This document shows, piece after piece, positions 37,201 through 48,931 of a DNA stretch of 64,000 nt. A program made the translations under genes and the position numbers. The stretch lies in contig OX485809.1 of NCBI GenBank assembly GCA_950295325.1, forward strand, positions 20,336,001 to 20,400,000. The letters run 5' to 3'. The notes beneath the pieces were generated by a model, which made no database searches, had not been told where the DNA came from, and saw only the letters and a program-made list of their open reading frames with translations. Numbering within the stretch: the first letter of the stretch is position 1; every line of letters begins with the position of its first letter. This DNA is from Polytrichum commune (Eukaryota > Streptophyta > Polytrichopsida > Polytrichales > Polytrichaceae).

Positions 37201-37900
37201 GGGGGCTTTGAGGCTTTAGTTGTTGGTTCTATGTTATGCTCAAGTCATTTGTTGATTTACTACCATTGACGACTGCAACATCATTGTATTTTATGTCCAT
37301 GAATGTGTCTTCTAACATGCCATGGCAAGTGAGTGAAGTCTATGATGGACATAGGGCCATAGACTTACTAATTTTACATGTAACACTATATTCGTTAATT
37401 GGAGACTTTGGAAAGTCTCAAAATAAATTGGATCCGTAGTTTCGGATGCGAATATTGTGAACGTATCGAACATGGGGAACAATGGCAACATAATCTTTTA
37501 AAGATCCATATGTGATGAATATATATGTTTCTAAATATAGTAATTATTTGGTTGATAATAAAAAACTATGGCAACACAATATTCCAATGACACAAATTCA
37601 CAATTATTTGTATTTTTTATTCTATATTGAACAAAATTAACGAATCTATAAATAGCCATCTAATTTTACAACTATGGACTCTTGGATGCGTATCCCAAAC
37701 ATAGAGATCTTAGCCTATTGTGGTTGAATTGAACGGCACATCCTAAACGCAACAATACTTAAAATAATTTGACAGTGTGCATAAGAGATTGCAAATTAGC
37801 ATCTGCAATATAATCATATAGTTTAGGGTCCACATCCGTAAAAATAAAAATATAAAAAACATTTGGATTCCACATCCGTAAATCAATGCATCCATGCACT
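34209..37900. other. BTB gene 3' flank and intergenic stretch
   Basis: About 3.7 kb without a gene I can support. The first part (to about 34700) probably includes the BTB 3' UTR. A minus-strand frame at 34893-35234 includes a hydrophobic segment, GLTGFLAIYQYFYMAAECPY, that looks protein-like but cannot be tied to exons. After 36200 the sequence is AT-rich with a CAA-rich tract near 36328-36375. Two half-copies of the palindrome family, CACATCCGTAAA, occur near 37828 and 37868. Confidence 0.4.
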
Positions 37901-38022
37901 ATAATTGTAATCTATAGAATTGCTATAAAATGTGTCTAATATAGTATTCGACCCCAATGTCATATATTTCATGAAAAACCAAGACACATTTCAAATATAT
38001 TTCGTCCAAACCTACGTCAATA

Positions 38023-40702
38023 TCATTCACCATCTTCATCTTCAGCTTCATTTCCATTCTCGACATCGTTTTCTGCAGCAGCAATACGTGCCAAGTTGTC
38101 TTTGGCAAAATCTATATGTTTTTGGGGGATGGTCATTGTCTCAGTTTTGGAACCTTTGCGTGGTTTCCAAGCACAAAGTATGGTATCCGTGTTTATCCAA
38201 ATTGGTTCGTATGCTGAGTCCATTGTCCATTTGAAACATTTTTTCGTGTCCCACCCTAAATATGTGCGGAGCACATTTTGATCTTTGGTGCTTGGACGGC
38301 AATATTCCACCTCAATTTGACGAAAATTTGGGCTAGTTGGAACAAAATTGGGTGATGACAATGCTTTCACCAACCAAACCGGTTTTGGATGCTCCTCATC
38401 TCCAGGACGTACGAGGACCATACAACCTTCGTAGCAATCAATAGCCACACGGAATGATGGAGCCGGACGATTACGAGCAGGGCCAACATAATGGTCGTCT
38501 GCCGCGAACTCTTCACGGACGTCCCCATTGTTGAAGAACATGGCCTCAGATTCCACGATTGTCACTCGGCTTTGTGGCCAAAAACCTTGTGTCAAACATG
38601 AGTGTCTATCGACATCGGGTGCTAGCAACGCTGAGCGGATGCGATCCCAATACGCAATCAATGGTTCGTGGGTATCCCGAACACGTCTTGTGATGTCTTC
38701 CTCGCACAAATCTTTCCAGTACTGGATGAATCCAGATATACCTTTGATGATTTCTGGCCCATTCCTCATGGGGTTGGGTTTGCAAGGCTTCGGCTCCCCA
38801 TCAGGTAGCATACATTTGCCATCTTCGTTTTGGCGCCAGACGAGTATTCCTTCCTCTGGACCCCAATTTGGGGAGGTATACAAAACTTTGAATTGCATGG
38901 CCGGCAGACCATCATCACGCATATAGAACCGGAATTGTTGAGCCTTGGTATGGCCCACTAAGCGATCACCTCTCTTAAGAATGAATGGTTTGATAAACGC
39001 TTTGAAATCGGACACTTCTTCAATCAAATGCGGGATAACTGGCACATTATCCAAATCCATGTACGATTTCATGAGAAGAGGAATTGTGGGAAAATCCTCC
39101 TCGTGCAACTTCATACTCCAACGTCCGAATGAAACATCAATGTCATCGTGCGTGTGGCCAACCATCAAAAAAGACACAAACACTTCTTTGAAAATGCCCT
39201 TGGCTACGAGCAATGACCAAAAACAAAATATGTATCGACATTTGTTGTCCTTGGCACAATTATCAAGTTGCACATGTAGAGTTGGAGGCAAAGGTTTGGC
39301 AAGAACGGGTTGTTCAGGCGGTTCTTGCAGTGAAGATAGGCAAACCTCCCTTCCCTCTAGTACAGCCTCATAAATCGGTGTTGTTCTACATCCAACAAAA
39401 AGAGCACGAGAGGATGATGTTGGCGGACTCTCAAGATCTCGTAGAAGTTTTGCAAAAGACCCTACGGTATGATTGGCGTCACCAGAATAAAAATCCAAGC
39501 CATAATGTGCATATTTCACGTCCACATGGTCATGTGCGATCATACCTGTATTTAGGGACACACATGAAATAGTCACTCTAAAATCATATATATGAATGAA
39601 ATTCAAAATTTCCGCAAGCAAGCCAAAAAATGTACACTTATGGACGTACATCCGTAAATCTTAACAATGAGTATGTGGGCACGCAAAAAATAAATGTGAA
39701 AACCAACAAACCTGTGACAGATATTGGAAGCTTGAAATATCCATCTGTAGCTTTTATTTTTCGTGCATAACAAGGGCACGCCGTCTTTGCATGGTCCATT
39801 TTGTCATGAATGATTGTCAAAACCTCATTCGGCCTCATTATCGATAATGCGCGATTCTTGTAGTAGTCTTGACGGTGTGCCTCCTGGTTGTTGACATGCT
39901 TAATGTATTTCAGTTGATGTCTGTTGTGCGACTCAGTACCTATGGGATGTGCATCTCGAAGGCCTTTATATTTCTCACAAGCAGAACACCTGGCAAACTT
40001 ATCCCTGGGTCTCTTTGTAATGTATTCTGCGAATTGTTGATTCTTAATCACACTCAATTTTGACAACGAAATCGGCCCACATCCAGCTTTTTCGCCAACT
40101 TCATTAACATCCATAAGTATGTTCTTCCATTTTGTCCCTGTAGGCAAAACCATCTGAACAACCTTTTCCCCCGACGGTAGAGTCCGCGTCTTGTGTGGCA
40201 TCGCATCTGCCAAAGGCATAATGATGGTTGATAGTGTTGCAGCCGCTTGGAGTGTTGCCTCCCTAGGTTTTTTTGTGCCAGAGTTACCATGGAACCGAGA
40301 ACGGCGTACTTGCATCGAATAGTTCCGGAACCTATAAAAAACTGCCTTTGAAACTGCATGTATAATGTACCATGCCTTGCAACATATCTCTACATTCTCC
40401 AAGGTCACAACCTTACGACCTTCGGCATCAAGGTGCATGTTGCGATGGACTTCAAGTTTCTTTGCAGATCGCATACGAAAGTCCGCGAGCCACATCTCTT
40501 GTCTCAAAGATTTGATTTTGTCACGGGGAAATAATTGGCAACATTTCTTTGCACAACAATCTTTTGTTGCTACAGACCTAATAGATGCGTCTCCCAATGT
40601 TTGATCTCGACGACGTTGCGTGGGTTCACGAGGCAAACGAACGGAATCATATTTACGGCGACCTATTCTAGGGCGCATTGTGGCGAACAAAGCCGATTGC
40701 AT
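38023..40702 (-). CDS. DUF7869-type transposon protein, two exons, 837 aa
   Basis: Exon 1 40702-39712 and exon 2 39545-38023 join through a GT-AG intron in phase 1, giving 838 codons including the stop. The N-terminal half has Cys-rich pieces (CCAKKCCQLF, ARCSACEKYKG, ACPCYARKI) that could bind zinc. The C-terminal half carries HDHVDVKYAHYG, then LHVQLDNCAKDNKCRYIF and, about 25 residues on, SFLMVGHTHDDIDVSFGR. The QLDN...NK...VGHTHxDID pattern is typical of DUF7869 proteins, which occur in high-copy transposons of plants and animals and look like an RNase H-fold transposase core with Asp residues in those motifs; activity has not been shown as far as I know. The 166-bp intron contains a degenerate copy of the palindrome (39637-39659). 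The upstream frame may belong to the same protein (next entry). Confidence 0.75.
39637..39659. repeat. Degenerate palindrome in DUF7869 intron
   Basis: TTATGGACGTACATCCGTAA, a decayed copy of the palindrome family with core ACGGACGCGCGTCCGT, lies inside the only intron of the DUF7869 gene. Confidence 0.6.
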
Positions 40703-40726
40703 TTGATCAAAACAGCAGGAATGATT

Positions 40727-41116
40727 CTACAAGCTAACACCATCATGAAAAACACTGCGCAACGGCCATCGACGAAGAGAGAATCTCCAACCAGTAGGCA
40801 CTTCCAACGGATGTAAGGAATTCAAAATGCACACCCCCACATCTTCTTCCCCAAGGGGATTTGCATCAATACAATCCGTAGGATTCGAGTTCCGACAAAC
40901 ACCATCCGCCACGGTGACGCCACATCCATTGAGTAGGACGACATCAAGATCAATCCATTGCTCCCGCGAATAACCCTCACATGGTGGAAGGAATTCATCC
41001 TCTACATTGGCGACACCAATTGTAGTATCTTGTTCCACGACAACTTCAAACTCGCTATCATAGCTTGACGCTTCCGAAGAAAAATCAACCCCACTATCAC
41101 CGACGTTGGAATCCAT
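40727..41116 (-). pseudogene. Upstream frame of the DUF7869 gene, split off by a TAG
   Basis: Starting from an ATG at 41116, 129 codons run to a TAG at 40729-40727. The same frame then continues without interruption into the ATG at 40702 of the DUF7869 exon. The product is acidic (EASSYDSEFEVVVEQDTT) and contains SLRRWPLRSVFHDG. Because frame is kept on both sides, this is best read as the original N-terminus cut off by a CAG-to-TAG change; alternatively the downstream ATG is the true start and this is an upstream open frame. Confidence 0.55.
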
Positions 41117-41260
41117 GGCCACTACAAGAAAGCCCAATGAAGAGTATGTCAAAATATCTCATTCAATAAATGTCATGAATAGCCCTAACGCTTATTATTG
41201 TCAATGAAACACAATGTGAACACTAGTGGCTTTCATGGCTTGGAAACAAAACTAGCATTG

Positions 41261-42110
41261 GTATACGAACGTGCGTCCGTATACCTCCATGTAACAACAT
41301 CAGCAACGCAAGCACACGTGCATACGGATACATTTATGTGTTCATAGGAGCGGAAAGGTGGAGGCAACAAAAACATCACTGGTTTATGGACGCGCATCCG
41401 TTAATCGGCTCGTGCACAAAGTTCAGTATCATGCTCAACCACAACATAGGTATACGGACGCGCGTCCATAAACATCCGTATGACAAACATCAATGTAGTC
41501 CTAGACACAGGTTCAAGGAAGCAAGACGCCCTCCAAAAACGGCCATGTGTACACAACCCTGACGACTCATGAAATTTGAAGAGGATTGAACACGGCCATA
41601 CGCGCTTCCTAAAATGTTTAATCAATGTCAAAATATTTTACTATGACATAGGATGATGTAGGCTAAGGGATGCGAGCTCCCAACCCTTCCTGACCGTACA
41701 GTCTCAGTGCAGTCTCAGTCTACATGGCACATGGTCAACATTATGGTAACAAAGGTTTCCAGGTTTACGGACGCGCGTCCGTAAACCTCTGTGGACCTCA
41801 TTCCTAGCATAAAGACAGTGCTCGATGGAATACACCTCTGTGGACATCATTAGTAGCCTAAATACAATGTCCAACGCGCCAAGGGGTTTACGGTTTACGG
41901 ACGCGCGTCCGTAAACTTCCATGGTAATATATTGTCGTTGTGGTACTCTACACGACAAGTGGTGTAGGTGACCTACAGAACTATGGCACCAAAGGTATGC
42001 AGGTTCACGGACGCGCGTCCGTAAACATCCACGTACATGAGTATTGGCTCAAACAAATAAAGGTTCAATGAACCAATATGTTTAAGGTTTACGGACGCGC
42101 GTTCGTAAAT
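41261..42110. repeat. Palindrome array 5' of the DUF7869 gene (seven copies)
   Basis: Copies at 41261-41284, 41381-41406, 41451-41472, 41761-41788, 41893-41916, 42003-42026 and 42087-42110. The copy at 41761-41788 is a perfect 28-bp palindrome and that at 41893-41916 a perfect 24-bp one; the core is TTACGGACGCGCGTCCGTAA. Others carry one to four changes, mostly C-to-T or G-to-A. The copies lie in otherwise unrelated sequence within 1 kb upstream of the minus-strand DUF7869 gene, spaced roughly 60-310 bp apart. Confidence 0.9.
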
Positions 42111-43157
42111 CTCCGTGATTTGCGGCGTTAAAATAGGATCATTGCACCAGAAATGATAACTGTCCGATTTTTTTTTTTAAATCAGCACACTACAAGGAGA
42201 GTGCAACCCAAATACAAATTGTCTACCCTAATGGGCTCAGGATTTGGGGTTTAGGGTATAACATGATCTTTACCTGCACAAAATCTGTAGCTGGAGCACA
42301 CTACAAGAGCGCAACCCACAGCTGAGATGCAAAAAAAGTCCCGATGGTGGGGGGTGTCCCCTTAAGTACTGATCGCTTTCCCTTGGATCCGTTTTCCAAC
42401 ATAGGATACCAGCCACCAACTATGTCCTATAAATACAAACCTAGCATTACTACATTCTGTGTGCCAGCCTTACAATGGAATGTGTATTCATGTGGACAAC
42501 ATGCATAGACCATGAGTCCACATGATGACAAAGAGAAAGGCATCTATGTATTTGTGGTATACAACAAAGTAAATTGGCTAATATTATATGAGCAATAAAC
42601 ATTGTTGAGGGGTGGTTTATAGGATTGGAGTACATAATATGAAGAATACATTTTAAAAAACGTAGACAAAAAATTATAGAATCTTGTGAAAAATCAACCA
42701 CCACAACAACAATAGTACATGGAGTATAAAAATACATGTAATCAAAATTAAATTAGCAACTACTTTATTGTTTTGCATACAATGTAATGGTATTGACCAT
42801 AATATCATGCCATCTCCTCTCATCTTGCATTTAATATTATAATTACATTGGCCACCGCCTTACCATCCAACATGTTTAATGTACCCAACTATACACACCT
42901 ATACATAATTGTATTGATATCTGATACACAAACTTTGATTACCGTAAGGCCATGATAGTAGCACATCTATTGTCCTAGGTAACATGGGTTGCATTCAATT
43001 CAATATTGTCAATTTGCTCTCTAAACCTTAGGGGCCCCTTCCGTACATCAACATTTACTTCAAAAAAACTAATTATACTAGCCTTCTTCATGTACTATAC
43101 ATGAGGAAAAACATTTTTTAGTACCTCATGTACATTACCTACATTAATTAATACTCA

Positions 43158-43330
43158 AACAATACCAATTGTTGCTCCAAGTAACATTATTAGCCCAAAA
43201 AAACATAATGGAGAGAAAGGAAGGGTAGGGTATCCACATAGTAATAAGGCAAGCAATATTAAGTTGGTGACGCAAGGGGGATACTCATATGCGTTCGTAC
43301 GTGGTACCCTAAACCCTAAACCCTATAACC
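43158..43330. repeat. Duplicated unit with telomere-type repeats, copy 1
   Basis: Shares with 43440-43612 an ordered series of blocks: accaattgttg, gtaacatta/cacta, agaaaggaagggtagggta, agtaataaggcaagcaatat, ggtgacrcaagggggata and a tract of about two to three CCCTAAA units. The telomere-type tract is too short to be a chromosome end. Confidence 0.85.
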
Positions 43331-43439
43331 ACCCAACCCTAAACAAGCATGTGGACATATAGGGGTGCAAGCATGGTTAACTGAACAACTCCTGATACAT
43401 GTCAAGGCTTAAATGGAAAGTAATTCAAAACAAGCAAGC

Positions 43440-43612
43440 AAACAATTATACCAATTGTTGTTCTACGTAACACTATTAACCCATAAAATATAATGGACAG
43501 AAAGGGAGGGTAGGGTAGGGTATCCAAATAGTAATAAGGCAAGCAATATTAAGTCGGTGACACAAGGGGGATACCCTAAACCCTAAACCCTAAACCCTAT
43601 AAACGACTCCCC
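43440..43612. repeat. Duplicated unit with telomere-type repeats, copy 2
   Basis: Second copy of the unit at 43158-43330, ending in about three to four CCCTAAA units near 43572-43600. The two copies differ by scattered substitutions and a short insertion in copy 1 before the CCCTAAA tract. Confidence 0.85.
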
Positions 43613-46600
43613 ACTCATGTCAAGGCCCAAAATTATCTAAAATAAAACCATAAATATTTCAAAAGTCAAGCAAATTTATGTTCACAAATTATACTTCAAG
43701 ACAGTAAGTGGTGAAAAAGTAGGTGACATAGAACAAAGATTTATCAAATTGTCAATGGCAATCCTAATTACCCTATATGCGTAACCTTACATTTCATTTT
43801 TTTAATCTTTATTTGGCTGGGTAAAATATACCCCTTAGAGGCAAGTACAAGATTTAGCCGGGACTTGTTATCCTTTGATGTGACCTCAAGTTTATAATGA
43901 AATGAAGGGATACAATATGAAAACAATTAAGCCTTCAAAACATTTAAGATCATCAAAGTTATGTTCTGAGTCATATTTATCCATTTGCTTTAAACCTTTA
44001 CTTTTGAAGATAGGTTTTGAACAACATTAACACAACCATACATGTCACCATCATGGAAACAAAACTCCAATATAAACAACAATTTGCTACTACTTATAGG
44101 CGATAATACAAGCTCTTGCCTAGGTTTGGAAGGATTGGATGAATCCTGAACGTTGTTTAATGTACAAGAGGGATGTAAATTCAACACCTACCCATGCCTT
44201 TTGTTTTAATGCAAGCTTAGACCTATGTGCAGAGGGATTGAATTAACCCCTAACATTGTTTAAGATTTTATAAGCATTTGATCTTAACCCATATTATCTC
44301 GATGTTTGGTTTTGTTTATTGTGTTTCAAATGTGCATAATTTAAATATCATTATTTATAATGATATTCGCATCAAAGCATCCCATGTGTCAAACTTCAAT
44401 AAAGTTTTCAAGTTGCTATTGATAGTATAATGTAGGGTTGAAAATCCCCTTACACAAATTATTGCGATAATTGAGGGATTCATAAGGGTGTAGGGGCAAC
44501 GTTTCATGAGAATTTGTGGCCAATGGGTAATGCAATTGTCCCAATTGCATTTGAATCCCACCTTTGTGAAAAAAAAAATTATACTTAACTTAATCAAGAA
44601 GACATCCTTTATATTCAATATTATTACTATTCTTAAAATATAAAGTCCCCTCCATACTTGCTACACTAGAAATGGTATAATTTAGTTTCACTCATTGTTT
44701 GGAGTTACAAAAGGCTTTATCTTTTTATTATTGATGTTATTTAATTGATGCCAATGACATAATATACAATGAATAGTTAATATAGCAATCCATAATTCTA
44801 AATATTAAGCAATACTACTTATAATAGTTAGTGTACTAGTAATTTAAAGCCCGCTTACCTTCATATTACAACAAGTCCACAAAGAAAATCTTACACTTGA
44901 GTTACTCAACCTCAACCTATACTTCAGAATTATGTTTACTATTGGGCCTAGATGGTTATTATACATTGAGCATTGAGATTCCTTTATTTTTGGTCAGCAA
45001 TTGTTTTTGGCATATGTTCTTGGACTCAAACAACATACAATCCATCCTCTATAAATGTTAGGCTCTAGAATATAATGTTCCTAACATTTATTGTGAGTTG
45101 ACATTGTAACAATTATAAAGGGAGCTTTTTGAATGCTTAACAAATTTCATTCATTACAATTATGAAGGGAGAGTTTTGCAAAATTATCAAACATAAAATA
45201 TGTGTATCAATCACAATATAACCCATATTAATAATTTGATCACAAATTTGGTGGCTTTTGCCACTTTGGAAGGTTGTGACTCAATGTAATGGATGTCATC
45301 TCACAATATTGGATGTAGTTCGTAGGTTAACATTTATAAGTGACAAACTAACAAAGAGGGGAATAAATTATTCTTAACATTTAACAAAGTTAACATTCTA
45401 GTTAGCAATATGAGAGGAGTACGAATTTGTTAACAAATACAATTATGAGTTAACATGTGGAAGTGTGACATTTATCGAGGGTGGACTCTAGCACTCTAAT
45501 ATAGACCAATAGACATATGCCACGTAAGGGGAACGCGTGGCCTTTGGGCGCGGGGTGATGGGACGTCTAGGTAGGGGCGTTTGGGAGGGAGTGGATGCAA
45601 CGTTTTGGGTTTAGGGTTTCGTGCATTCGCCCTTGCCCTTTTTGCTTTCACCCTTTCACCCTTTCCTCCTTTCGCTCCTTTCCTCCTCCTGCATTCCTTT
45701 GTTGCTCGCCCTTGCTCCTCTCGATCGCCCTTGCTGGTCCTCCTTCTCCTCCTCCTCATTCTCCTTCTCCTTCATTCTCCTCCTCAATCTCCTTCTACTT
45801 GCTGTTTCTCCTCATTCTCCTCCTCCTTCTACTTGTTGTTTTTCATCCTTCTCCTCTTACTTGCTGTTTCTCCTCTTTCTCCTTCTTGCTCTTGATTTGT
45901 TGCTTTGTGTCTTAGTTGCATAAGAGCGCCGGGAGCTCTAGCCAGGTGTTTTTTTCTTTCCTTCACTCCAAGATGTGCTGTTCCAGGTGCTTATTAGGTG
46001 ATTTCAGTGTATGTTTTGATGCACAAGAGGGGGATTGTAAGATTGTAAGATTGTAGCTGGTTTAGGGTTTCTAAGATAATGTATGTGAAGAAATCTGAGT
46101 ATGTTTGTGAAGAAATTGAGTAGTTTTTTGCTTGCAGTCTCATTAGGACATAATTGGAGTAGTTTCAGTTGGAAGGGTTTTAGGGTTGGAGTAGTTTTAG
46201 TTGTTTCAGATTGCTCTTCCCTTCATATTGTAATTGTCTTCACTTCACTTCAATTCACTTTGTCCAAGTTCTAAGAAGTTTTGCTTTGTTCACTTCAATC
46301 TGATGTCAATGTTGAATCCAGTTCAATCTTTGTAGTAGGGTTTTTTTGTGGGTTTGATGCATTTTAGGAGCAACACAAAGGTTAGTTGATTCTTGAATGT
46401 GCACATTGCATTTGCAGAGGTTTCTAACTTCAATTCTATTGTTAATTTGCAGTCTCTCCTAGCTGCAGCTGTGGTTTAGGAGCAAACATTGTACAAAGGT
46501 AAGTGTTTCATACAACATTGCAATTTTGAAATGATACATTCTTCTTAGTTTGGAGTGTAGAATATGCTATTGCAATGCAACACCTCATACATTCTAATCT

Positions 46601-46719
46601 GGAGTGCAAATCCATGTTGCATTCCAAGTTAAGATGAACATTGCACATGAATGTAATGCACAGAAAAAGTTCTTCTGAAAATTTCGGAACAATATCCAAA
46701 AATACATTAACAATAATTG

Positions 46720-47060
46720 TACAAAGTACTTAAATTCACAGTAATTAAAAAATGGTCTGAAGTTTACGGACGCGCGTCCGTAAACTTCAGGGAACCCTGG
46801 GAATAAGCATCGCAAATTGTGTGAAAACATTAACAATAATTGTGCGAAGTAATTAAATTCACAGTAATTAAAAAAATGGTCTGAAGTTTACGGACGCGCG
46901 TCCGTAAACTTCAGGGATCCCTGGGAATAAGCATCGCAAATTGTGTAAACACATTAACAATAATTGTGCAAAGTAATTAAAATCACAGTAATGCCTGAAG
47001 TTTACGGACGCGCGTCCGTAAACTTCATGGAACCCTGGGAATAAGCATCGCAAATTGTAG
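46720..47060. repeat. Three tandem ~118-bp units, each with a long palindrome
   Basis: Three direct repeats each contain ttaacaataattgt, aattcacagtaat, the palindrome, ccctgggaataagcatcg and caaattgt. The palindromes in these units are the longest in the window: perfect over 34 bp at 46757-46790 and 46881-46914, and 32 bp at 46996-47027, extending the core with CTGAAG/CTTCAG arms. Confidence 0.92.
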
Positions 47061-47547
47061 AGATATTTCAAAATAACTATTAATAAACTTGAGATATACA
47101 AAAATCTTGAGATATACTTGAAATCTAATACATGATACATGTGCAGAGTTTATGGACGCACGTCCATAAACCAAGCAGAGAAAACATGAGAATCTTATAA
47201 CATGATACATGCCATGGGTTTTCAAAATAAGTTCTACAATATATACAAGTTCTATACAACAAAAACAAACATATTTTCTAAAAATTTACAGACGCACGTC
47301 CGTAAATAAGGGCTACCTAAGAATAAAAAACCTATTATATTCCAAAATATAGAAATAAAGACTTTTGGATGATATATCCGCATGAGTTTACGGACGCGCG
47401 TCCGTAAACTCTGCACATATATCATGTATGAGATTCATTTTAATAAGATATCTCAAGTTTACGGACATAAACTATAACATAATACATGTGTAGAAACCAC
47501 ATTCTATATGAGAATGAACGCATAGGTTTACGACCGCGCGTTCGTAA
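46757..47547. repeat. Palindrome array in leader intron (eight copies)
   Basis: Copies at 46757-46790, 46881-46914, 46996-47027, 47148-47171, 47284-47307, 47385-47410, 47457-47472 and 47525-47547. The copy at 47385-47410 is a perfect 26-bp palindrome. The one at 47457-47472 (GTTTACGGACATAAAC) lacks the central part. Surrounding sequence outside the 118-bp units is unrelated between copies, so the palindrome itself is what recurs. Confidence 0.9.
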
Positions 47548-48907
47548 GATAGGCTCTGCATCCCTTGACCATAATACTGATTTATATATTTTACATTTGT
47601 AGATGGAATCTACAAAAAGACCAGCTATTGATATATTCGTAGAGCTTCTCCATCCTCCACTTCCAGACGCCATCAAAGATATCAACCACAACGACCATTA
47701 TAAGCCACGCGATGACATTGTAGATAACTGGATAGTTATTGTAGAAAAAGATGAAAAGGAAATATTTGTCCTTAGATTTGCCTATCAAATAAAAGCAGAT
47801 ATAGATGAAACCGAGAAGTGGATCAAGGTCAAAAGTTGGATAGTAGAGTGTGCGGTAGCTCAAGGTGATTATGTTGTCATTGACCTTGAAAAGAAAAATA
47901 ATAGGATCACATTCATTTTGCACGAGTTGTACCATCCGTTCAACAAAAATGAATGTGAGAATGCCAGTCCAGATGCGTCTTGCTTCAATCTACAGAATGA
48001 ATTCAAAGACTATGCATGTAATGCGCCCTGGACGGGTAAACGGCTTGGACGTCTTTTGAACAACGTGACAAGAATAAATGGGGCATTACTCGAAGCCAAG
48101 AAAGGAAAAGAGAAGAAAAAACCAATTCCTGAACGACCTAAACGTGTTCCTAAACACGTGCCAGAAGCCTCCAGACCCTCACAGAGTGGAGCATCAAGAG
48201 GGAGCAAGCAGGCCAGTAAACGCTCCCACTCACAGATGGAGTCGTCTGGGCTAACATAGGGTCCAGATGTGAGTTCCACTCTTACAGTCGCCCCACTTCT
48301 CAAGAAAGGACAACGCCCGGACGCCGAACTATCCACAAAGATTTTCCAAGAGTTCGACGAGAAGACAAAGGGCTGCTGGCCGATTGGCAGATATTTCACG
48401 TTTGATGTGGATGTCTATAAATGCCACAAGGGCACGGAGAGTATGAATACTCGTGCCAAAGAAGAGAGCGGGGTGTGGTGGCAAATGAATAACATTATAA
48501 ACAACCCCAAGTTTGATAGGCAAACAATATGTGTGACACCAAAGGATCCTGTGGTTGAAGTCACAGCGCAAAATTGGCCAATTCTCAAAGATGGAGAGTT
48601 CTACATAGTCGACGGCCAACATAGCGTGATGGCTGCAAAAGCTCTCCTCGAGGACGATGAGTGGAAGAGCCCTTTGAAAGAGACAATCTGATACTGGAAG
48701 GCATTTGTCGTCCATTCCAAAGATTCGAACCAGCTCATCGCAATATCTGCCTTCATGAACCAAGGGAATAAAGTGAGGCAGTTCGAGGCTTCATGGGCTG
48801 CCAACATCGTGGCTGGAAGGACCTTGTGGGTGGAGCACGATTGTCCCCCAAAAGAGAGGAAGAATGCAGTCATCAAGAATTCCAAATGGCATGTATGTCT
48901 CTGTATA

Positions 48908-48931
48908 TTTTCACGGATGCGCGTCCGTAAA
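48908..48931. repeat. Palindrome in intron 48893-49005
   Basis: TTCACGGATGCGCGTCCGTAA, shortened here to its recognisable core CACGGATGCGCGTCCGTAA, sits 15 bp into a 113-bp intron of the ParB-like gene. Two positions differ from the consensus. Confidence 0.85.

Larger units (their letters stand above)
42120..45480. other. AT-rich stretch between two divergent transposon genes
   Basis: No supportable gene. It holds the duplicated telobox unit at 43158-43612 (listed separately) and several poly-A/T runs. If the two flanking genes belong to one element, this is its interior; otherwise it is ordinary intergenic DNA. Confidence 0.45.
45550..47602 (+). promoter_or_regulatory. Probable CT-rich promoter/leader and 5' introns of the ParB-like gene
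   Basis: A GC- and CT-rich block (45560-45930) with many CTCCTT repeats resembles a plant 5' leader. Downstream, AG acceptors and GT donors bracket a short candidate exon, tttgcag before 46453 and CAAAG/gtaagt at 46499/46500. The coding exon opens at 47603 directly after an acceptor tttgtag. If this is right, the last leader intron is 46500-47602 and contains the palindrome cluster 46757-47547. Transcript evidence is needed to confirm any of these boundaries; confidence applies to the general layout. Confidence 0.45.

Noticed and set aside
38528-39572. Plus-strand frames opposite DUF7869
   Set aside because: Antisense shadows of the DUF7869 exon.
43300-43610. Chromosome end
   Set aside because: Only two to four telomere units per tract, with ordinary sequence and genes on both sides.
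45496-45923. Overlapping open frames rich in Leu/Ser/Pro
   Set aside because: They come from CT-rich simple sequence, have no domains, and fit a 5' leader better.
46757-47547. CRISPR-like array of regularly spaced palindromes
   Set aside because: Spacing is irregular outside the three tandem units, the spacers are not unique equal-length inserts, and the setting is a eukaryotic intron.
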